Shown here one piece after another: positions 6,852 through 12,751 of a stretch of DNA of 14,802 nucleotides. This DNA is from UBA9653 sp014859835 (lineage in GTDB: Archaea > Thermoplasmatota > Thermoplasmata > UBA10834), in assembly GCA_014859835.1 (NCBI GenBank), contig JACZKW010000024.1, forward strand, positions 1 through 14,802. The letters run 5' to 3'. The stretch's first letter is position 1, and the number at the start of each line of letters is the position of its first letter. The notes under the pieces are model-generated. The model ran no database searches, had not been told where the DNA came from, and saw only the letters and a list, made by a program, of their open reading frames with translations. The translations under genes were made by a program, and so were the position numbers.

Positions 6852-7223
6852 ATGTTTCCAGGCGGCAGGGTGAACCCCAAGCAGATGAAGGCGATGATGA
6901 AGCGCATGGGGATCGCCCAAGAGGAGATCTCCGATGTTCAGGAGATAATCATCAGGACTAGGACCAAGGAGCTCGTTTTCACGAACGCCGCGGTCACTGC
7001 AATGACGGTCCAGGGACAGAAGACTTATCAAATAGTGGGCGAGCCCAAGGAGCGACCGAGGACGACGGAAGCTGCAGCGGCTGAGGAGAAGGGTGTGCCC
7101 GAAGAGGACGTGCAACTGGTGATGGGGCAGACGGGATGCACGGCCTCCGAGGCGAGGAAGGCCCTGGAGGAATGCGACGGCGCGCCCGCCGAAGCCATCC
7201 TCAAGGTCATGTCCTCGCGTTAA
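6852..7223 (+). CDS. nac: nascent polypeptide-associated complex protein (archaeal NAC)
   Basis: Archaeal NAC forms a homodimer that binds nascent chains at the ribosome exit. The 123-residue length is typical. Residues 1-20 are basic (GGRVNPKQMKAMMKRMG), the ribosome-binding end in this family. The NAC beta-barrel strands run from about 28 to 63 (VQEIIIRTRTKELVFTNAAVTAMTV, TYQIVGEP). A charged, Ala-rich linker leads to a C-terminal UBA domain (about 82-121), recognisable from VPEEDVQLVMGQTGCTASEARKALEECDG. A box A lies upstream. The ABC transporter genes follow 47 bases later with no clear promoter between, so they may share the message. Confidence 0.95.
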   Translation: MFPGGRVNPKQMKAMMKRMGIAQEEISDVQEIIIRTRTKELVFTNAAVTAMTVQGQKTYQIVGEPKERPRTTEAAAAEEKGVPEEDVQLVMGQTGCTASEARKALEECDGAPAEAILKVMSSR

Positions 7224-7233
7224 TCAATCGGGT

Positions 7234-7252
7234 CGAACGGCACCGGCGTTCG
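7234..7252. promoter_or_regulatory. inverted repeat between NAC and the ABC ATPase gene
   Basis: CGAACG and CGTTCG form a perfect 6-base inverted repeat around a 7-base loop. It sits 9 bases before the GGAGG ribosome site of the ABC ATPase gene. It could be an RNA hairpin that tunes expression between the two genes, or a protein site; the evidence is limited. Confidence 0.3.
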
Positions 7253-7270
7253 GCAGGTGTTGGAGGATGG

Positions 7271-8197
7271 ATGATCGAGACCATAGGGCTTGGAAGGGAC
7301 TTCGATGGGAAGGTCGCGGTTCAGGACCTGAACCTCAGGATAGATGATGGAGAGGTCTTCGGTCTGCTGGGACCAAATGGTGCAGGCAAGACCACAACCA
7401 TGCGCATGTTATCATGTCTGATCAGCCAGACGAGCGGTACCGCGTTCGTCGGCGGATACGAGATAGGGAAGGGTCAGGATTCTGAGAAAATCAGGGGCAT
7501 GGTAGGTGTGCTCCCCGAATCGCCAGGGCTGTACGAGGTTCTGAGCGCCTACAAGAACCTCGATTTCTACGCCCAGCTATACGGCGTGCCCAGGGACAAG
7601 AGGGAGTCGAGGATAGAGGAGCTCCTGAGGATGCTGGACCTCTGGGACAGGAAGAACGAGCCCGTTGCAACCTACTCAAAGGGGATGAAGCAGAAGATCG
7701 CGATTGCCAGAGCGTTCGTGCACGATCCAAAGATAGTCTTCCTGGACGAGCCCACCGCCGGACTGGACCCTCAAGCATCGTTGACCGTGAGGGAGTTCAT
7801 ATTGACGCTCAAGCAAGAAGGCCGAACGGTCTTCATCAACAGCCATCATCTGGACGAGGTCGAGAGATTATGCGACAGGATCGCGGTGATGAGGGCGACC
7901 GCGCTCGCGATAGGCTCACCGAGGGATCTCGCGGCGAACTACTGGGGCAGGACCACCGTGATAGAGCTTTCCGAACCGATCGATGCGATGGTCGATGTCA
8001 TCAGAAGGCTCCCTTTCGCCAGCAACGTCAGGTCGGAGAACGGCAAGATACTGGTAGACTTGGACGACCCGGATCTGAGGAACCCAGATATCGTATCGGC
8101 GCTCGTGGCAGCCGGGGCGAGGGTGGAATATGTCTCCGAGTTCAGGCGTTCGCTCGAGGATGTCTACCTCAAGCTGGTGGGGGGCGAGGAAAGGTGA
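7271..8197 (+). CDS. ABC transporter ATP-binding protein
   Basis: This is the cytoplasmic ATPase of an ABC-2 type system, 308 residues. All key motifs are visible: Walker A GPNGAGKT (34-41), Q-loop region GVLPESPGLYE (79-89; E83 takes the Gln place, as often seen in NatA-like proteins), signature YSKGMKQ (135-141), Walker B IVFLDE (155-160) with E160, D-loop GLDPQ, and switch H192 in NSHHLDE. The C-terminal extension from about 210 is typical of NatA/DrrA-like ATPases. The ATG follows GGAGG by 4 bases, which favours it over earlier in-frame codons. The gene overlaps the permease gene by 4 bases (GTGA), so the two form a transporter. The substrate is unknown. Confidence 0.95.
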   Translation: MIETIGLGRDFDGKVAVQDLNLRIDDGEVFGLLGPNGAGKTTTMRMLSCLISQTSGTAFVGGYEIGKGQDSEKIRGMVGVLPESPGLYEVLSAYKNLDFYAQLYGVPRDKRESRIEELLRMLDLWDRKNEPVATYSKGMKQKIAIARAFVHDPKIVFLDEPTAGLDPQASLTVREFILTLKQEGRTVFINSHHLDEVERLCDRIAVMRATALAIGSPRDLAANYWGRTTVIELSEPIDAMVDVIRRLPFASNVRSENGKILVDLDDPDLRNPDIVSALVAAGARVEYVSEFRRSLEDVYLKLVGGEER

Positions 8198-9222
8198 GAC
8201 TGGACAGGGCCATCATAGTCGCGAAGAAGGACCTCGCAGAGTTCAGGAAGAACAGGTTCATATTCGCATCCATCATGATAATGCCGATCATAATATCGCT
8301 CGTGCTTCCAGCTATCTACGTCGCACCCCTGAGAATGCTCGCCGAGGAGCGCATCGACCCGCTCGATCTGCAGTTCGACATACAGTTCACTTTCGAGAAC
8401 GTCCGGATATCGAACGCGACCTTGTTCGACGCCCAGATGGATAATGTGACGATAGAGAACTGCATCATCCAGGAATCGATCATAAGGAACTCGATCGTCC
8501 GCGACTCCATAATCAACGGGTCGGAGATCGATGGTTGCATGCTGCACGACAGCATAATCACCGGCTCCAACATCGTGGACGTGCTGATCGATGATGGCAA
8601 CTTCGTCACCGGTTCCAGCAGGGAAGGCGGGGACGACGAGCTGGAGAGTCTGAAGGACATATTGTTCAACATGATCCTGCTGCTCCTGATCATAATCCCC
8701 GTCATGATACCCACAGTGACCGCGTCCTACAGCTTCGTCGGCGAGAAGACCAACAGGAGCCTGGAACCTCTTCTGGCCACGCCTGCCAGTGACCTCGAGC
8801 TGCTGATGGGGAAGGCGGGAGCCATCTTCGTGTTGAGCATGGTCGCGACCTGGGTCTCGTTCGTACTATGCGTGGCATCGATCAACTTCTTGACCGAACC
8901 GTTTCTCGGATACTATCCGCTCCCGAACCTCTACTGGGTGCTCGTGGTGCTCCTGCTCGCGCCAGGCATGTGTCTGATGAGCATATTCACGAATGTGCTG
9001 ATCTCGTCAAAGGTGAACGATGTGAGGGTGTCGCAGCAGATAGGTGGTGTGCTTGTCCTGCCGGTGCTTGGATTCTTCGTGCTCAGCATGGCGGGGGTGG
9101 TCAGCGCAGGTATACTGCCTCTGCTCCTGTTCAGCTGCGTGGTGTTCGCTGCAGATGCCGGAATCCTCTGGTTGAGCGTGAGAGTGTTCAGACGAGAGGA
9201 GATATTGGTACGCTGGAAGTGA
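8194..9222 (+). CDS. ABC-2 type permease with a pentapeptide-repeat loop
   Basis: The 342-residue membrane partner of the preceding ATPase has six likely TM helices, at about 24-45, 156-178, 209-231, 246-269, 285-304 and 306-330. The EKTNRSLEPLLATPASDLELLMGK segment after TM2 is the hallmark of the NatB/ABC2_membrane_3 group. The GTG at 8194 overlaps the ATPase stop (GTGA) and follows GAGG by 4 bases. In the roughly 110-residue loop between TM1 and TM2, residues 69-138 consist of 14 consecutive pentapeptides of the form [N/D/G]-[S/A/V/C]-x-[I/L/V/M/F]-x, the pattern that folds into a right-handed square beta-helix. By ABC-2 topology this loop faces outside. I know of no standard ABC-2 family with this insert, but could not search. 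Substrate unknown. Confidence 0.92.
   Translation: MRLDRAIIVAKKDLAEFRKNRFIFASIMIMPIIISLVLPAIYVAPLRMLAEERIDPLDLQFDIQFTFENVRISNATLFDAQMDNVTIENCIIQESIIRNSIVRDSIINGSEIDGCMLHDSIITGSNIVDVLIDDGNFVTGSSREGGDDELESLKDILFNMILLLLIIIPVMIPTVTASYSFVGEKTNRSLEPLLATPASDLELLMGKAGAIFVLSMVATWVSFVLCVASINFLTEPFLGYYPLPNLYWVLVVLLLAPGMCLMSIFTNVLISSKVNDVRVSQQIGGVLVLPVLGFFVLSMAGVVSAGILPLLLFSCVVFAADAGILWLSVRVFRREEILVRWK
8398..8607 (+). repeat. 14 tandem pentapeptide repeats in the permease
   Basis: The repeat is visible at protein level (residues 69-138). The fourth position is always hydrophobic (I72, L77, M82, I87, I92, I97, V102, I107, I112, L117, I122, I127, I132, F137). The second is always small (V, A, C, S or G). 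There are no breaks in phase. Four pentapeptides make one turn of the known fold, so about 3.5 turns are expected. The DNA itself is not a close tandem repeat, which points to an old, selected protein repeat. Confidence 0.9.
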
Positions 9223-9636
9223 AACCTGCGGGTTCTGTCAATTATCGGGTGGTGAACATTTTGACCGCCCGACCGACTCGTCCCATTCGGCTCCGACCTT
9301 GCGCCCTTCGTGGGTCGTAGAGGGTCATCACCACGTCATGCTGGAACGCGCCGGGGCTGAACCATAAGTCCCCCTGCCACCCTTTCCTGGAAGGCTGGCT
9401 GCAGCAGGTTTATGCTGGCGGGAACACGACTGCTCTGTGGAGCATCGAAGGAAGCATCTGGCCATGGGCACATCCCCCCACGCGGCTACAATGCACATCA
9501 CACATGCGATCGATGAGATATGTGTGGCATCGGGAAAGACACCATCAACAACAACACCCGATAACTATACAGAACCAACCCTGCGAAAGATTAAAGCGAC
9601 CCTGTATGTTCACGGTCTGACGACGGAACGGATACC
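9223..9636. other. intergenic stretch with possible structured RNA, no convincing gene
   Basis: Between the permease and a zinc-ribbon gene lie 414 bases. GTGGTGA (9249-9255) pairs with TCACCAC (9328-9334). TGACC (9262-9266) pairs with GGTCA (9323-9327), and the two 3' arms are adjacent, giving 12 pairs with a 6-base bulge on one side. A separate hairpin at 9376-9399 has GCCA/TGGC and CCTT/AAGG pairs flanking a C-C mismatch. No known RNA family signature is evident. A 67-codon open frame at 9437-9640 starts with GTG about 25 bases after TTTATG (9410-9415) and overlaps the next ATG, but its Thr- and His-rich sequence matches nothing I know. Confidence 0.4.
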
Positions 9637-9828
9637 ATGAAACTGTGCGACATGAAGGCTAACTGCAGGAAGTGCGGCAAGGAGCTGAAGGGAGACACCA
9701 AGGACGAGGACTTCATCACATTCTATTGCATGAAATGCGGCATATACACGAGCAAGCCAGTCGAGGACTATCAGGACCAGCCCGAGTCTGCGGCGATGGC
9801 CGCCCCTCCGCTCGAAAAGTGCGATTAA
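9637..9828 (+). CDS. small zinc-ribbon protein
   Basis: This 63-residue protein has two CxxCG knuckles, CRKCG (10-14) and CMKCG (31-35), separated by 17 residues with strand-like sequence (DEDFITFY). This is a classic zinc ribbon. The C-terminal part is acidic, Pro/Ala-rich and probably disordered. Possible roles are nucleic-acid or protein binding; no specific family is recognised. GATTAAAG at 9589-9596 could be its box A, giving a leader of roughly 18 bases. The next gene on this strand is tRNA-Asp, with its own promoter. Confidence 0.75.
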   Translation: MKLCDMKANCRKCGKELKGDTKDEDFITFYCMKCGIYTSKPVEDYQDQPESAAMAAPPLEKCD

Positions 9829-9875
9829 AACAATGCCAGCGCATGTAACGCCAGGTCCATGTGCACCCGCCAACG

Positions 9876-9883
9876 CTTAAATA
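9876..9883 (+). promoter_or_regulatory. box A of tRNA-Asp
   Basis: CTTAAATA is a strong box A. It predicts a start near 9906, about 42 bases before the mature tRNA, so the precursor has a 5' leader that contains the palindrome at 9924-9937. Confidence 0.55.
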
Positions 9884-9923
9884 CGCCATTCGCTTTTGCC
9901 TCAAGACGCCGCTTTGAAAAACG

Positions 9924-9937
9924 CTGTTCCAGAACAG
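9924..9937. promoter_or_regulatory. palindrome in the tRNA-Asp leader
   Basis: CTGTTC-CA-GAACAG is a perfect 6-base inverted repeat ending 10 bases before the mature tRNA 5' end. It may be a hairpin in the precursor read during 5' processing, or a protein site. The evidence is pattern only. Confidence 0.3.
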
Positions 9938-9947
9938 TTATCCAAAT

Positions 9948-10020
9948 GCCCCGGTGGTGTAGCGGCCTATCATCCGAGCCTGTCGAGCTCGGGACTCGGG
10001 TCCGAATCCCGACCGGGGCG
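9948..10020 (+). tRNA. tRNA-Asp (GTC), CCA encoded
   Basis: A 73-base cloverleaf: acceptor GCCCCGG/CCGGGGC, anticodon arm CGAGC-CTGTCGA-GCTCG (anticodon GTC), variable loop GGAC, T arm TCGGG-TCCGAAT-CCCGA, discriminator G. The CCA end is present in the DNA at 10021-10023. There is no intron. The T loop reads TCCGAAT, so position 55, normally U and modified to pseudouridine, is C. Confidence 0.96.
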
Positions 10021-10039
10021 CCATACCCTTCTCGACCAT

Positions 10040-10606
10040 TCACATCTTCTTGAACTCAAGCTGATAGAACACCTGCTCGCCAAACTCGGCCAAGAGGCTG
10101 AACCATTTCCTCGCCCTCCGCTCGACCTCGGCCGGTGTCTTGCGCTCACTCACTGGAGGTCCGAAGGGCGTCTCCCATTTCTGGAAATCCACGATCGTCA
10201 GGCATCCGCCGGGCTTGAGCACGCGGGCGCACTCCTCGAGCATCAGGGTTGGCAGGTTGACTTCGTGGTAGATGAACGCGAGCAGGACGTGATCGAAGGA
10301 CTCGTCCATCAAAGGTATCGCGAGGACGTCCCCCTGCAGGGCATGGATGTTCTTTCGCTTCCTCGACACCGCCCGCTCCTGAAGCACATCCAGCATCCTG
10401 GTCTCCACATCGAGGGCGACGACTTCGCGCACTGACTCGGACAAGGGCACTGAGAAATATCCGACGCCCGCGCCTATGTCGAGCACAGACCAGCTGGGAT
10501 CCAAACCCATCCGCTCCATGATCTCGAGCGGCGGGATCGCCTTCCTGCGCTCTGTCCCCTCGAGCCTCTCGACGAAATCACCAGTAGCCTCGAATTTGCG
10601 CGCCAT
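10040..10606 (-). CDS. class I SAM-dependent methyltransferase
   Basis: This 188-residue cytosolic methyltransferase has the Methyltransf_11-like layout. Motif I is VLDIGAGVGYF (41-51), the acidic ribose-binding residue is D66 in VVALDVE, motif II includes GDVLAIPL (92-99), motif IV is SFDHVLLAFIYHEV, and motif VI is VLKPGGCLTIVDF. The N-terminal helices (MARKFEATGDFVERLEG, RRKAIPPLEIMERMGLD) resemble those of UbiE-like small-molecule enzymes. The ATG is well supported by GGGAGGT ending 7 bases upstream. It lies 42 bases after the dehydrogenase gene on the same strand, so a two-gene operon is likely. The substrate cannot be read from the sequence. Confidence 0.92.
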   Translation of the reverse strand: MARKFEATGDFVERLEGTERRKAIPPLEIMERMGLDPSWSVLDIGAGVGYFSVPLSESVREVVALDVETRMLDVLQERAVSRKRKNIHALQGDVLAIPLMDESFDHVLLAFIYHEVNLPTLMLEECARVLKPGGCLTIVDFQKWETPFGPPVSERKTPAEVERRARKWFSLLAEFGEQVFYQLEFKKM

Positions 10607-10648
10607 CGATCAAACCTCCCATAAACCAGTTTGCGGAATCGTATAGAG

Positions 10649-11623
10649 TCATAGGGGCAGGTACGTGCCGATCCCTTTGGTCTTCGCCATCTCGAGAACC
10701 CTGATAGCCGTGGCCATGTCCTCGATGGCCACACCAAGGTTCATTGATATTATGCGTTCATCATCCGTTTCCCTCGCGCTCTTGGCGCCCGACACGATCT
10801 CTCCGAGGTCCGCGTGGACGGAGGGTATGCCCCCGAAGTAACCCACGGTCTGGTAGTATGCCAGCTGTCCCCTATCGTCGGTGCAGAACTTGTCGCACGA
10901 GCGCATCGCCTCGCCCTTCCAGTAGGAATCGAAATCCAGTGGACACGCGAACGCACCCTTCGAGAACCAGGACGATTCTATCACGGGCGTGGGATGCTTC
11001 AATATCGGACCTGCGGTGACGACTATGTCGGACCCTTGGACCGCATCTCGGGGCGTAGAGACGGCCATCACATCCAATCCGTAAGCGGCCTTCATATCGG
11101 CGACATATCTTGTCAAGACATCCTCATCGACGTCGTACGCCTTGACGGTCTCGAGGCCGTCGCATACCACCATCATCGCTTCCATGTTGGTCCTGCCCTG
11201 GACTCCGCAGCCGAGTACCCCGAACGACCTGGAGTCGTCCCTTGCCAGGTACTTCGCTGCGACCGCGCTGGCCGCACCCGTCCGCTTAGCCGTTATCCAT
11301 GAAGCGTCCATGACCGAGGTCGGTATGCCGGTCTCGGGATCGTTGAGTATCAGAAGACCGGATATGTATGGTAGCCCGCGCTTGTGGTTCTCCGGGAAGC
11401 CGCTGACCCATTTCATGCCTGCGGAGCGCATCGCTGGGACATATGCGGGCATCGCGTGGATGAAGGCATCCTGCATCGGATGTATCCCTGGCTTAGGAGG
11501 CATCTCGACCCTGCCCGCACCCTTCTCATGGAAGACCTGTTCGACCGCGTCCACGATCGCATCCATCGGAAGGGACACGCGCGCGACATCACCTGCTGAG
11601 AGATACAACACCTCTTGGGTCAT
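10649..11623 (-). CDS. ornithine cyclodeaminase / mu-crystallin family dehydrogenase
   Basis: This 324-residue NAD(P)-dependent enzyme of the ornithine cyclodeaminase/alanine dehydrogenase family has the usual length. Family landmarks are the substrate-site segment MKWVSGFPEN (K71), LNDPETGIPTSVMDASWITAKRTGAASA (R114), the Rossmann loop LGCGVQGRTN (137-146), VVTAG, and the PLDFD segment with D230, the position of the catalytic acid in ornithine cyclodeaminase. Members act as cyclodeaminases, alanine dehydrogenases or imine reductases, so the substrate is left open. The box A at 11649-11657 places the transcription start about 4 bases before the ATG, so the message is nearly leaderless. The methyltransferase gene follows closely. 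Confidence 0.92.
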   Translation of the reverse strand: MTQEVLYLSAGDVARVSLPMDAIVDAVEQVFHEKGAGRVEMPPKPGIHPMQDAFIHAMPAYVPAMRSAGMKWVSGFPENHKRGLPYISGLLILNDPETGIPTSVMDASWITAKRTGAASAVAAKYLARDDSRSFGVLGCGVQGRTNMEAMMVVCDGLETVKAYDVDEDVLTRYVADMKAAYGLDVMAVSTPRDAVQGSDIVVTAGPILKHPTPVIESSWFSKGAFACPLDFDSYWKGEAMRSCDKFCTDDRGQLAYYQTVGYFGGIPSVHADLGEIVSGAKSARETDDERIISMNLGVAIEDMATAIRVLEMAKTKGIGTYLPL

Positions 11624-11648
11624 GGCATGACCAAGATGGCAGTGATTG

Positions 11649-11657
11649 TATTTTTAA
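11649..11657 (-). promoter_or_regulatory. box A of the dehydrogenase-methyltransferase pair
   Basis: The reverse strand reads TTAAAAATA within GGATTAAAAATAC. The predicted start is about 11627, just ahead of the ATG at 11623. Confidence 0.55.
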
Positions 11658-11687
11658 TCCTATGGCGTTCGATGTGTTCTGGAAAAG

Positions 11688-11695
11688 CATATTAT
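11688..11695 (+). promoter_or_regulatory. box A of the glutaredoxin-reductase operon
   Basis: CATATTAT predicts a start near 11717 and a leader of about 30 bases. The leader carries GGAG 7 bases before the ATG at 11747. Confidence 0.45.
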
Positions 11696-11746
11696 CGTGG
11701 CGAAGGCAATCTGGCAGTGAAGGGGATAACCCTTTGGAGTGGTTCG

Positions 11747-11998
11747 ATGACGGAGAGAATCAAGATCTATGCCCTGAGCACCTGCCCATACTGCAAGAGG
11801 ACGAAGAGGTTCCTGGATGAGCACGGAGTCGAATATGACTTAGTGGATGTAGACTTGGCCGACGACGAAAAGCAGGATGCGCTGCTGCAGGAGATCGAGG
11901 AGCTCACGGGTCGACGTTCTTTCCCCGTCGTCATCATCGGGTCCGATGTCATCGTTGGGCATGACGAGGAACGGCTCAGGAAGGCTTTGAAACTATGA
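11747..11998 (+). CDS. glutaredoxin / NrdH-like thiol-disulfide protein
   Basis: This 83-residue single-domain redox protein opens with the strand RIKIYAL and the active site CPYC (C12, C15), followed by KRTKRFLDEHGVEYDLVDVDL. The cis-proline segment SFPVVIIG and the C-terminal VGHDEERLRKAL helix are typical of glutaredoxin/NrdH. It would reduce protein disulfides or supply electrons to a reductase. ATG 11747 is preceded by GGAG at 7 bases; earlier in-frame ATGs would add an unrelated hydrophobic stretch and overlap the neighbouring promoter. The stop overlaps the start of the FTR-like gene (ATGA), so the two are translated together. This suggests that ferredoxin, through that enzyme, reduces it. 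Confidence 0.92.
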   Translation: MTERIKIYALSTCPYCKRTKRFLDEHGVEYDLVDVDLADDEKQDALLQEIEELTGRRSFPVVIIGSDVIVGHDEERLRKALKL

Positions 11999-12402
11999 CC
12001 GCGAAGCAGCCTGCGAGGGTGTACTGTCCAGTATGCCAGGCGAGGTTCATGTCAGGGAGCGATCTAGGCGACACGGCCACATGTCCGATATGTGGCCAGC
12101 GACTTGTGCTCAAGGAGTCAACTGATGGATTGATCGGCGAGAGGGTCGACGCGCACTCTGAGAATGAGATCAGGGACAGGACCGAGAACTTCGCCAGATT
12201 CAGGGATTACGAATTCTCCGACGTGAAAGAGGAGATCATAGAGGGGCTTATGGGGAAACAGAGGTTGTTCGGGGATTTCTACTGCCCGTGCAGGATGCTC
12301 CACACACCAGAATACCAATGCCCTTGCAAGCCGACAAGAGGAGGGGATGTGGAGCGGGATGGACGATGCTACTGCGGGTTCTTCTGGAAGAAGGAGCACT
12401 AG
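11995..12402 (+). CDS. ferredoxin:thioredoxin/disulfide reductase catalytic-type protein with N-terminal zinc ribbon
   Basis: This 135-residue protein joins two modules. Residues 9-40 form a zinc ribbon or short rubredoxin-like knuckle pair (C11, C14, C30, C33). Residues about 55-135 match the FTR catalytic (beta) subunit. The six conserved cysteines appear as C97-P-C99, C109-P-C111 and C125-Y-C127, followed by GFF. By analogy with plant FTR, C97, C109, C111 and C125 bind a 4Fe-4S cluster and C99/C127 form the redox disulfide. Spacings (9 and 13) differ from the chloroplast enzyme (16 and 8). Archaeal ferredoxin:disulfide reductases of this type reduce thioredoxin-like partners; here the partner is probably the overlapping glutaredoxin. 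The stop codon overlaps that of the convergent ferredoxin gene. Confidence 0.92.
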   Translation: MTAKQPARVYCPVCQARFMSGSDLGDTATCPICGQRLVLKESTDGLIGERVDAHSENEIRDRTENFARFRDYEFSDVKEEIIEGLMGKQRLFGDFYCPCRMLHTPEYQCPCKPTRGGDVERDGRCYCGFFWKKEH

Positions 12403-12590
12403 CCCTCGGCGATCGCTCCGTGAGGGCATGAAGTCAAACAGGTCCCGCAGCCAGTGCACTTCTCAGCGTCGAAGGCTGGCCTGAATGTCTTCCTGTCAAT
12501 GTACATCGCCCCGGTAGGGCATGTTCTCGTCACCGGGCAGAAGGGGTTGTTGTCGCATATCTTCGGATTGAAGCTCACTGGCATTCTCAT
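12399..12590 (-). CDS. small 4Fe-4S ferredoxin
   Basis: This 63-residue low-potential electron carrier of the bacterial 2[4Fe-4S] type has a standard C-terminal motif CTGCGTCLTSCP (C45, C48, C51, C55). The N-terminal motif is unusual: C12-x5-C18-x5-C24-P instead of C-x2-C-x2-C-x3-C-P, so only seven cysteines are present. The second cluster (C45, C48, C51 plus C24) is complete; the first has C12, C18 and C55, so it may be 3Fe-4S, use another ligand, or be absent. It converges on the FTR-like gene and is its natural candidate electron donor. A second in-frame ATG is at 12584. CATTATCT at about 12617-12624 on the reverse strand may be its box A. Confidence 0.9.
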   Translation of the reverse strand: MRMPVSFNPKICDNNPFCPVTRTCPTGAMYIDRKTFRPAFDAEKCTGCGTCLTSCPHGAIAEG

Positions 12591-12626
12591 CGATCGATAG
12601 CTATATCGCAGCTAGTAGATAATGGT

Positions 12627-12645
12627 TGTGCACCGATGATGCACA
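12627..12645. promoter_or_regulatory. inverted repeat between divergent ferredoxin and histidine kinase genes
   Basis: TGTGCA and TGCACA form a perfect inverted repeat with a 7-base centre, just upstream of the likely ferredoxin box A. It could be an operator for the divergent pair. The 161-base gap otherwise holds only promoter-like A/T stretches. Confidence 0.3.
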
Positions 12646-12721
12646 GACGCACACTCCCATCATGGCGGATGAGGGATGTGTTGTTAGCCATTCTCAGCAG
12701 GGCATCTGAGTCAAAAGTGAG

Positions 12722-12730
12722 AAATACATA
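12722..12730 (+). promoter_or_regulatory. box A of the GAF histidine kinase gene
   Basis: AAATACATA is centred 26 bases before the TTG at 12752, which would then be the first codon of a leaderless message. This supports the TTG start. Confidence 0.45.
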
Positions 12731-12751
12731 GGCAGTCGATGGCACAGCACA

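Noticed and set aside
7136..7270. Upstream extension of the ABC ATPase to an ATG inside the NAC gene.
   Set aside because: The extra 45 residues are Arg/Gly-rich translation of the NAC gene in another frame, and the ATG at 7271 has GGAGG before it.
7870..8193. Upstream extension of the permease inside the ATPase gene.
   Set aside because: The extra residues are a frame-shifted reading of the ATPase; the GTG at 8194 with GTGA overlap and GAGG upstream gives a normal ABC-2 N-terminus.
9240..9420. Possible SRP (7S) RNA, suggested by GGAAGG followed by GCAGCAG.
   Set aside because: The conserved helix 8 arrangement of SRP RNA is absent and the region is too short for an archaeal 7S RNA with paired ends.
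9223..9440. Possible RNase P RNA on the minus strand: ACAGAACCCG near 9228-9240 resembles the conserved 3' region, and AGGAAAGG near 9381-9391 resembles the 5' conserved box.
   Set aside because: The two elements do not form the required P4 helix, the match after ACAGAACCCG fails (CAGG instead of GCUUA), and the 3' part would run into the permease coding end.
9437..9640. 67-codon open frame with GTG start, box A-like TTTATG 25 bases upstream and ATGA overlap with the zinc-ribbon gene.
   Set aside because: The product is Thr- and His-rich with no domain, and a separate box A-like GATTAAAG for the zinc-ribbon gene lies inside it. I mention it within the intergenic entry but do not call it a gene.
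11615..11746. N-terminal extension of the glutaredoxin with a hydrophobic start (VIVFLILW), which could look like a signal anchor.
   Set aside because: It overlaps the promoter and start of the divergent dehydrogenase gene, and the ATG at 11747 has its own GGAG site and gives a normal glutaredoxin length.
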